Source: Baffinella frigidus
Taxonomy: Eukaryota > Cryptophyceae > Cryptomonadales > Baffinellaceae
DNA: 20,718 nt
Assembly: GCA_026770585.1 (NCBI GenBank)
Contig: MU646314.1
Location: 1,436,905 to 1,457,622, forward strand
Reading direction: 5' to 3'
The position numbers were made by a program, and so were the translations under genes. Numbering within the stretch: position 1 is the first letter of the stretch; the number at the start of each line of letters is the position of its first letter. The notes below the pieces were generated by a model. The model ran no database searches. It was given only the letters and a program-made list of their open reading frames with translations, and was not told the DNA's origin. This document shows positions 8,255-16,100 of the stretch, piece by piece.

Positions 8255-9345
8255 CACTGCCAACACCCCACCACCCCACAAGGGTCAGCACTCTCGAACT
8301 CAATTGTCACACTCTGGATGTCGGATGTGGTACACATACGCGTGTCACGTCACCACATGCATCACCACTGTTTGCCAGCACCCCACCACCCCACCAGGGT
8401 CAGCACCGTGCAACTCAATTTTCACAGATGACTTACACATACATCAGCACTGTCTGCTGATGAGCACACTGCCAGCGTACAAATGACTTACACATGCATC
8501 AGCACTGTGTGCCAGCACCCCACCACCCCACCAGGGCCAGCACTACCCAGCTCAATTGCGTCCGCAACGGTCGATCGAGAGCACACTGCACGATTCCGCT
8601 CTCTAACACCCTGGTGTGCCTGGCCTCAAGTGGAACGCGCGAGTCGCAGGGAATTGATGACAACACCCCACCAGCCCACCAGGGTCAGCACCGCCCAAGT
8701 CAGCTCTGGTTAGAAACATGTACAGGGTTAGAAAAGGTGTGGGTCAGAAACAGTCGAACGGGAGCACACTGCCACCACCCCACCACCCCAGCAGGGTCAG
8801 CACTCTCGAACACAATTGTCACACGTGACTTGTAGCACTCGCAGCCTTCTCCAAGTCACATGTCAGCACTCTCCAACTCAATTGACACTCATAGCACTGA
8901 GGATTTCTTACGTCTTTTGATGTCAACATCAATGGTCACAAGTGCGTCGACAACATGGGTGCGCGAGACAACATAGTGTAGATGTGATCCGAAAGGAAGC
9001 CTTGAGACGAGCCCGCCTCGGTACAGACGTAGATTCTCAACTTCACATGCCCGACGAGGATATTCTTTAGCCGGTTTCTGCCGCGATCCTCTGTACAGGA
9101 GGGCTTGATGTGATCAGAAAGGAAGCATGGCCTTTCTTCAGAATCAGTTCGGGTGTCCGCCTATGTTGGGAGCTCGAAGAACCTACAGAACCTAAAGGAC
9201 CTAAAGGCTTGCGCGCTCGGCTGGATTCCGCTCTGTAACACCCTGGATTTCCTGGCCTCAAGTGGAACGCGAGAGGCGCAGGGAAATGATGCCTTCACCC
9301 CATCACCCCACCAGGGCCAACACCGCCCAGGTCAACTCTGGTCAG
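8255..9345 (+). repeat. Array of a dispersed ~50 bp motif
   Basis: The core CACCCCACCACCCCACCAGG, then GTCAGCAC and usually CAACTCAATT, occurs near 8259, 8378, 8512, 8663, 8770 and 9295, with a half copy near 8862. GAGCACACTGCCA often precedes it. Spacing is uneven (about 100-150 bp, then about 500), so this is a degenerate satellite or nested mini-element rather than a clean tandem array. A related trace lies at 20296. Confidence 0.7.
9065..9210 (+). repeat. Dispersed repeat, inverted copy of 1680-1800
   Basis: About 130 bases (AGCCGGTTTCTGCCGCGATC through CTATGTTGGGAGCTCGAAGA) match the reverse complement of 1680-1830 with few changes. Both copies encode LAGFCRDPLYR, then a stop, then in another frame KHGLS...SSKNL. 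A shorter match lies at 2318-2385. Confidence 0.75.
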
Positions 9346-9641
9346 AAACATGTACTGGGTTAGAAAAGGTGTGGGTTAGAAACATACAAACACTGGGTTA
9401 TAAAAGGTACTGGTTATTAAATGTCATGTGCGTCTGCAACATTGGTGCGCGAGGCATCGTTTGCAGACAGGAGATGGGGGCACCTCCGAGAGAAGAGGAC
9501 CCGGGCGGCGACGTTATCCATCGCAACCGACACCTGCATGCCCATCCACGAACAAGCGGAATCAGTCCCGCACGTGCGGAATCAGTCCCGCACGTGCGGA
9601 ATCAGTGCCGCACGTGCGAGAACCAGGCGCACATGGCCTAG
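9123..9641 (+). pseudogene. KHGLS...SSKNL motif copy 3 in a long open frame
   Basis: From 9123 the plus strand reads KHGLSSESVRVSAYVGSSKN and LQNLKDLKACALGW, then stays open to 9641 through the 50-bp motif and a 20-bp tandem repeat. The first ~30 residues match the copies at 1612 and 2217; the rest is likely chance. It may be a decayed member of the same gene family as the WD40 neighbour's duplicated tail. Confidence 0.3.
9556..9618 (+). repeat. Three 20-bp repeats with CGCACGTGCG palindromes
   Basis: GCGGAATCAGTCCCGCACGT is repeated three times head to tail (the third with one change). Each junction forms the palindrome CGCACGTGCG, containing the CACGTG core recognised by many bHLH and bZIP factors. 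Binding is inference only. Confidence 0.85.
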
Positions 9642-9898
9642 CTCTGTCTCAGTCTATTTGGGCTCACCAATTTGCTGTTTTTTCGCTCCAAAGGTGACGT
9701 ATGTGTACCACATCTGACATCCAGAGTGTCACATTTAGAACAGCCGGTCAACACGAGTGATGCAGAGCTAGATAACACACGAGAACGAGGAGGGAGGACG
9801 GGGAAGACGCAGGCAAAACTGAACCCCAGCATGCCAACATGCCAATTGTCGGTCAACCCGAGCGAGACAGCGCTAGGAGGACCGACGGGGGGACGGCA

Positions 9899-9986
9899 AG
9901 TGTAGTGTTTAGTGTTTGGTGTTGAGTGTTTAGTGTCTAGTGTTGAGTGTTTAGCGTTTACGGGTTAGGGTTTAGGGCTGGGGAGG
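9899..9986 (-). repeat. Telomere-like intron sequence
   Basis: GTGTTTAGTGTTTGG-type units grade into GGGTTAGGGTTTAGGG on the plus strand. It lies directly downstream, in the minus sense, of the donor of the exon at 9992, so the transcript carries the C-rich strand. Confidence 0.75.
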
Positions 9987-9991
9987 CTTAC

Positions 9992-10123
9992 CACGTCCCT
10001 GGAGGGGAGAATCGCGAGGGACGTGACAGGCAGGACGTGCGGACGTGCAATCCGCTGCACGGCGAGGCGGTCCAGCGCCACCAGCGCCACGTGACCGCTC
10101 CTGTCACAGGTCACGTCCGCCAT
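9992..10123 (-). CDS. SEC12/PREB-like gene, exon h (last blade seen)
   Basis: The minus strand reads MADVTCDRSGHVALVALDRL, then AVQRIARPHVLPVTSLAILP and SRDV, and ends at a strong donor GTG|GTAAGC (phase 0). The pattern (a strand pair, a His, then VTSLAILP) matches the last propeller blade of the SEC12/PREB family, where it is followed by a membrane anchor. The frame stays open upstream to about 10150, and an acceptor at ...GACCGAG near 10150 is possible, so the 5' edge is uncertain. No convincing membrane-anchor exon was found downstream; a weakly hydrophobic stretch (HVGMLGFSFACVFPVL) near 9790-9840 is the only candidate. Confidence 0.5.
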
Positions 10124-13100
10124 CAGGTCCCTTTTTTCGTCCACGCGACCGCTCGGTCAGGCTGGACACCCTCATTCCGGCGTTCCGTAGCACCCTACTG
10201 TATGCCTTCGGCAGCTCCCAGCGAAATGCCGGAATTTGGTCGATACCGGAATTAGGGCGTTCGCCCTTAGCACCCAGCCGTGCGACACGACCCCAAAGGG
10301 AGGCACGCCCCAATGGCACTCGCAACCGCTCGGGAGCGCCTTGTTGCGCTGCCCAGCGTTCTACCAACTTTGCCAAAGGTCCAAACGTTGACCGACTAGA
10401 AAACTTGGACATACTGCCACGGATCCACTGGCGTGGAGCAGTGGTGGCAGTGGGCAGAGAGGGGCGGCACTCCCCCCTGCAGGCACTGGCGCCAGTGGAT
10501 GCTGGGGGGACGTGTCGAGGGGACGTGGTGCTCCATCCCTGATTTGGCAGAGCTCTGGCGTGGAACAGTGGTGTAGTGGCACGGGGGAGAGCAGGGCGAA
10601 GACCGCGAACCGGCAGCCAGGAGCTTCCCGGAAGCGGCGAGCGCCGACACCCCGCTCGACATCACCTGGACCCCCCTCCCCCTCTTTTCAACATCCCTTT
10701 GATTCGGGGTTGGGTTTAGCCACAAGCACCCTCACTGACAGTGTGGCTCTCCACAGTCAACAGCGGCGAGAGCGTCCCACGTCACGTGAAGTGGGCCGAG
10801 CGCTGACACCCCACTCGACATCGCCCGCCCCCCCGCCCGCTCTTTTCAACACCCCGCCCCCTCCTTCCGGAGACTCTCGAGGACCGTGTTTCTACCTGTT
10901 TGATGTTTGCCCCGACCTGATCCCTAAACAGTAAACCCTTAACCCCCAACCCTCAAACGTCAACGCTCAACGCTCAACACTAAGCCCTCAACCCTCAGCC
11001 CTCCGCCCTCAACCTCCTCCCCTCCTTTCGAACCTCATCCATCCACCATCACCCCCAACCACCCGACACAACCCATACGCCTCCTCACTGCACCGACACG
11101 CCTCTCCACAGGCAACATCACGGGGGATATCCCGCGTCGCGCGGCCCACCTTACCAACGCGGAACACTCCCACTGTTGACGATGCACAGCGTTCCAGATT
11201 CAGCGAGGAGGCATGCGACTCTCGCCGGGCGGTTCGCGCAGCTCACCTTACCAACACGCACCAGCTGGGGTCGTCGAGTCAATCGACGATTCCACGCGAG
11301 ACTCCTCACTGAACCGACACGCCCTCTCCACACTCACCAGCGATGTGAGCTACCAGCGTCGCGCGGCTCACGTTTCCAACACGCAACGGTAAGGTGCGCG
11401 TACGTGTGGACCACCAGGCTTGAAGAAGAAGAAGACTGAGTGGGAGAGGATCTGCATGGTCAGCAGCAGCGTCCAACTTCACGCAGCTCACCTTGCCAAC
11501 GCGCACCGGCGCCCACCCCCGCGCAGCCTTCCCCCCCGGGAGTGTCAGAAGCGCCACGATGCCCCCCGCCCCAGCGACAGCCTCGTTATCCTCTTTCTCC
11601 TCGGCGTCCCCCTCCTCGGCCCCTGCTTCGAATGCAAGTTAATTGGATACCCATAAAACCGCGACATCCAGGGTGTTACCGAGCTGTACACAATCCAGCC
11701 GAGCGCGATGATGCCAGGCGCTAGGGGTGGGGGAAGGGACCATGCCAACTGGGGGCGGGCGAAGGGAGTAAGACCTGCTTCCAACCCGACAGCCACCTCC
11801 CGCTCGCCCGTCACGGCTGCCAACACCACACCCCGCGGTCAGCCACACGTCGTCACCCTCTTTTTCACGCATGAAAAATAATGCAATTACCACCTCCGGT
11901 TTTACTCCGGACCGACGCTGAGGGGTGGCATCTGGGTTGATCGCAGTAATCGTAGGACCGCGACTCGCTCGCCCCCTCAAACGACGCTCCGCCTCCACCC
12001 GAACCGCTTCTGGGGATGACACTCAATCAGTATACGGCAAGCACGATGAATGTGGACGTATCCTGGGGTTCACGCGGGGAGTGACCGAGAGAGGAGAAGC
12101 GAAAGCGCCAGCCCGCTGGCAGGTCGCCCACCTGTGCAGGCGGGCACGCGCGTCACATCACAACGTCTCAGACAACACCGCGTGTAAAGTTCCTGCAAAG
12201 TTCCTGCAAAGTGCGTGCAAAGTGCCTGCCTGTCACATCAAGTACGTGCACGTCAGCGGGGGGGATGGTCGCGAGAAGGAGGCTTGAGGTTCTGATCTTC
12301 ACACCCCAATCCCTCAACGCCTCAACCCTAGACCCTAGACCCTAGACCCTGCATCCTGCACCCTGCACCCCACACCCTAACTAAGGCGGTGCTCCCAGGC
12401 ACCTCAGAAGGGGAGATGGACGCGAGAAGGAGGCCAGAAGCCGCATCGCGCGCTACCAGCGCCTCCTTGTCCAGGCTGATCACCGTCTTCTCCCCAAGAA
12501 ACGCCTGGTTTAGGGTTTGGGGTTTAGGCTTCACCGTCTCCTCCCTAAAAAAGCTACTGCGCTTCTGGTTTGCCCGTCAGTCTCAATGCATGACATGAAG
12601 GACTAATCACCGTCTTTTCCCCGAGAGAAGCCTGGTTGTTAGGGCGTAGGGGTCAGGGATGAGATTTCACCGCCTTCTCCCCGAGAAACGCTTGCGTCCC
12701 GCCCATTTTACAAGGAGCCATCCCCCACCCCCTCGGACCACCACAGTGCTATATAGTAGGCCCGTGAGTCTCGATCGGCAACACCCTCGATGTCAGACCG
12801 GTCAACCTGCCGTGTTGTCTAACCACTCGAGGCTAGAAATGTGACCATTTTAAAACTGCGATTCTTTTACAAGAGTAGAAACAAAAGAGGTGTGTTGTAA
12901 TTTTCACACAAATAGGGACGTTTGGTCACGTATCTGACAGATTTTATGATAGAAATCTGTCAGATACGTGACCAAGCCTGCCCGTGACTGGTACTAAATT
13001 TAACAACCCCACATTTAAAATAGTCCCATTTCTAGCCTCGAGTGGAAGGCAGGAACGAGGGCTGGGAAGCTTCGAGTTGATCCCGAAGGTCAGTTTCCAT

Positions 13101-16100
13101 CGTTTGGCCAAGAGGCTTGGTGCAGAGCGGGGCGGGACGAACCGCGGCGAGGACGGGCCCCGCGTGCGGCCCCGCCGTGCTGCTCCACCGCGGCGCCCCC
13201 CATCTGCGATCAAAGCTTCCTCAGCATGACTGCTCCTCAGCGGAGAGGGGTGACGACCTCCAGTACAAATCGACGACCAGTGCAAATCAAGGGAGGTAAA
13301 AAACGGCGATTTGCTCCCATTGTAAGGGCTGGTGGTAGCATCCGGTATTGGACTGCGGTAGGCCCTCGGGCTAGTGCGAGAGGCGCGTTGACGTGGCGGC
13401 GAAGCTGGGCTCTAGGGTTAAAACGGTTTACGGTTAAAAATTGCGAAGCACACGTTAAAACCGGCGAAGCACACGTTCAAAAGGTTTAGGTTTAAACACG
13501 GCGAAGTACCCTAGGGTTCATGGTTAAAAACGGCGAGCACACGGGGGGGGCGACCTAGCCTCGGCGCCTTCCGAATCCGCCCCAGGCACAAGCGCCCACA
13601 CCGAAACCGACGTTCCAAACGACGCAGCCAGCAGCTCCCCAGACGGCGACACCGCCAGCCCTGCCTCCTTGCTCCCGAGCTCTTCCCCCTCCTTGACGCC
13701 GCCGCGGTTGAGGCCCGCGACGTCGCGTAGCCCGGGGATGCGGCGCTTGCGTGGGGAGACGCGCCCGGCCACCTCTTCAACAAATCGCACCTGGAGCAGG
13801 AGGACTGTGTTACTATGCTACTTTGTTAGTCCCGAGATGTCGCGTAGGCCGGGGATGCAGCGTTTGCGTGGGGAGGGGCGCCCGGGCCGTAATTTCATCA
13901 CCTCCTCGACGAATCGCATCTGCAGGAGGACACTATGATATTCCAGCCCCGAGGCGGGCCTGCCTGTCACGAGACGTGCGTTGAGCACCAGCACGCTATT
14001 GCTCACGACGCACGCACCACGAAACCTAACCTCGGCACGAGCACGCACCACCTGCAACTGCTCCTAGAACTGCGGAATCGAGTGACCAGCATCCTGGGGC
14101 TACGCTGGACTTGAGGGTGGTCATTTGCACAAGTCAACTCATCAGTAGGCGTGAGTCAACTTTTGGCAGAATGTACAGGATCCTGTACATTCTTCCCTTG
14201 TGTCAACTTATGATTGCTCCCGGTCACGTCTGAAGTAGATACGCGCCCGGCTACCTCCTCCACTAATCGTACCTGGAGCAGGAGGACTGTGTTACTATGG
14301 TTCTATGTTACTATGTTTCTATGTTACTATGTTACTTTGTTGCTATGTTGCTATCTTGCTATGTTACTATGCCACTATGTTACGGTGTTGCGGTGTTACG
14401 GTGTTACTGTGTTACTGTGTTACTATGTTACTATGTTACTGTGTTACTATGTTACTATCTTGCTACGTTACTGTGTTACTATGTTGCTATGTTGCGATGT
14501 TACTATGATACTATGTTACTATGTTACTATGTTACTATGTTACTATGTTACTATATTACTATGATACCATGTTATTGGACTGCGTTATTCGACACTATGT
14601 TTTTCGACTGCTCACGACGCACAAAACATCACGAAATCCAACCACACCACACCACCACACGAGAATGCTAGAGGGGTCTATTTAAAACCAATGTGCTTTT
14701 AAAAGTGGGCATTTGTGTAGTAAATTTCGTTGATTGGTCACGTTACTAGCCATATATTGGCCAGTCACGAGATTGGAACACCTTATCCTGGTACAAATAT
14801 TTACAACCCCACATATAAATAGGACCCTCCGGCATTCTCGAGTGGCACCACCAGCTGCAATAGCTCCCAGAAACACAGTCCCAGGGGTCCTTGACCCTGA
14901 GAAGAGAGCTCCTGCTCTCTGTCACCCACCACGCCTCAATTGTCTCACCCTGAAAAGAGAACGTTGGCTGACCACACCTCGGTGCCACAGGTTGAGTTCA
15001 TCTGAAGACCGGAAGTTGATACCCCGGGTTCGTGGTACTACCCCGTCAACTTTTGGCGTGAAAACGATCAGTCAACCAGACTGAGGCAGAGCTGGACCTC
15101 GGCGCCGCAGTGCACAGCCAGCCCGCCCTCGGCGACCACCGCGGCGCGCGCCTCGCCCCCCGAGACCTCACAGAGCAACGACAGGGAAAAGCCGGTCTCG
15201 GGATCGTCCTGCAGGAGCAACGCGCCCCCCTCCTCCTCCCCGTCGCCGCCTCCGACGCATAGGTACCGTGCCGCCCCGCCTGTTTAGGGGTTAAAGTTGA
15301 GGTTTTAGGTTTGGGGCTTTAGGTTTATTGAGGTATTAGGTTAGTTGAGGTTTTAGTTGAGGTTTTAGATTTTGGGTTTTGGGTTTTAGGTTTTAGGTTT
15401 TGGTTTTAGGTTTTAGGTTTTAGGTATTAGGGTTTAGGATTTAGGGTTCAGGGTGAAGGTTTAGGGTGTCCGCCTACCGCGGGGGCGCTGCACCCTTTCA
15501 ACAATAAAGTGTCCGCCCCCGACGCTACGGTACCGCGCCGCGCCGTCTGTTTTGGGTCTACGGTTGAGTGCTTGAGGGTTTTAGGGGTTGAGGGTTTCAG
15601 GGTTTCAGATGTTTGGGGTTTGGGTTTTAGAGTTTAGGTTCAGGATTAAGGGTTTAGGGTTTAGGGTTTAGGGCTTCGGGTTTAGGGTTTAGGGTTCAGG
15701 GTTTAGGGTTCAGGGTTCAGGGTTCATGTTTCAGGATTTAGGTTTCAGGATTCATGTTTCAGGATTTAGGGTTTAGGTTTTAGGTTTTAGGTTAGGGTTT
15801 TAGGGGTTGAGGGTTTTAGGGGTTGAGGGTTTTAGGGTTTCAGATGTTTGGGGGTTGAGTTTTAGAGTTTAAGTTCAGGATTTAGGGTTTAGGGTTTAGG
15901 GTTTAGGGCTTCGGGTTTAGGGTTTAGGGTTGAGAATTTAGGGTTCAGGGTTCAGGGTTCAGGGTTCAGGGTTCTGGGTTCTGGGTTTAGGGTTCTGGGT
16001 TCAGGATTTAGGGTGCAGGGTTGAGAGTTTAGGGTGCAGGGTATGCGGTTTACCCTCCGGGAGTGGGACGATAGCGGCAGGCGCGAAGGGAACAGGGGTG

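Noticed and set aside
8255-9345. CRISPR array
   Set aside because: Repeats are degenerate, unevenly spaced and lie in eukaryotic DNA; no cas-like gene is present.
14297-14671. Long plus-strand frames rich in Leu, Cys, Tyr and Val, as if a membrane protein
   Set aside because: They are three-frame translations of the GTTACTAT array; all frames are open because the unit lacks stops.
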